DNA of 64,000 bases from Tubiluchus corallicola (taxonomy: Eukaryota > Priapulida > Priapulimorpha > Priapulimorphida > Tubiluchidae): the NCBI GenBank assembly GCA_030141605.1, contig JAQGDQ010000275.1, positions 62,001 to 126,000 of the forward strand. Direction: 5' to 3'. A program made the position numbers and the translations under genes. Shown here piece after piece: positions 63,574-64,000 of the stretch. Within the stretch, counting starts at the first letter, position 1. Each line of letters starts with the position of its first letter. A model generated the notes under the pieces. That model made no database searches. It saw only the letters and a program-made list of their open reading frames with translations, and was not told the origin of the DNA.

Positions 63574-64000
63574 TGTATTTATATGCAGAATGAAAAACCT
63601 AATTACTTCCCTAAGCCTAGTAAAGTATGACACTTATTAGTGACCGCTTTGTCTGCCTGCAGTCATAACGTGTAACAGATTTATTACATTTATTTGCTAA
63701 ATTATCGATTAGTAAATTCAGAAACCATGTAGAAAAATCTGTTTTTTTGAACTATTTTTAGTTACTTTTGTAGTTTAATTACATTTCTCACATAAATTAA
63801 CTTGGTTTGAATCTGTAGTCGCAGCAATTGTTTTCACTAGTTACTAATTCCTACCAACCTGTAACCAAGTTACTAACCTATTTTGACAGTTATCACTTCA
63901 CCGGACAATTCTAAATTTAAGCTTCTTGATATCATAAGTTACTAATTAGCTCTCATGACTAAATTTGCACTTAATTATAATCTTAATATTAAAATTATAA

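Noticed and set aside
63199-63633. His/Thr/Tyr/Ile and Met-Tyr-Val-Cys frames
   Set aside because: Artefacts of the ATGT and GAAT arrays.

Overview
The window is animal nuclear DNA. It is AT-rich, with small coding exons, long introns, GT-AG splice sites in conserved phases, AATAAA poly(A) signals and abundant MITE, SINE-like and satellite DNA. The combination of a galaxin-like gene, a GATA1/2/3-type factor and a leucine-dehydrogenase-like gene suggests a marine invertebrate, most likely a lophotrochozoan (mollusc-, annelid- or brachiopod-like). That placement is inference; no species marker is visible.

Five protein genes could be assembled exon by exon, each with consistent splice phases and an intact reading frame. 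(1) 4017-11643 (+), 5 exons, 487 aa: a two-finger GATA factor of the GATA1/2/3 class. Both ends of its coding sequence sit in local tandem duplications. (2) 14358-16663 (+), 3 coding exons, 264 aa: an unrecognised single-pass membrane protein with a long acidic tail. (3) 18294-31254 (+), 11 exons, 528 aa: a Glu/Leu/Phe/Val dehydrogenase, leucine-dehydrogenase-like, with a probable mitochondrial presequence and both catalytic lysines. (4) 35037-36370 (+), 3 exons, 382 aa: a Ser/Arg/Lys-rich repetitive basic protein, possibly a sperm nuclear basic protein, with an X-box-like site about 110 bp upstream of the ATG. (5) 54492-37741 (-), 9 coding exons, 476 aa: a secreted galaxin-like protein with 26 Cys-Cys pairs, convergent with gene 4. 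The genes show no shared pathway. They are neighbours on a chromosome, not an operon.

The rest is mobile and repetitive DNA. It includes MITEs with TTAA-AGGAAA ends in several introns, a hAT MITE with 8-bp target duplications, and a nested hAT-like insertion holding a decayed CGGBP1/BED-like reading frame. Two different foldback elements have telomere-like (TTAGGG) cores, and there are tRNA-like SINE heads and a decayed LINE C-terminus. Satellites include an 18-bp repeat with a 468-bp higher-order period, a 41-bp repeat, and GA, CT, ATGT, GAAT, AAGT and triplet arrays. No gene was found from 54.5 to 64 kb. No rRNA, functional tRNA or CRISPR array was seen. Nothing here is an obviously new multi-gene system. 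The best leads are the animal LeuDH-like enzyme, the SR/K-rich protein with its promoter, the unknown membrane protein, a 19-bp perfect hairpin at 17.3 kb, and the telomere-cored foldbacks.
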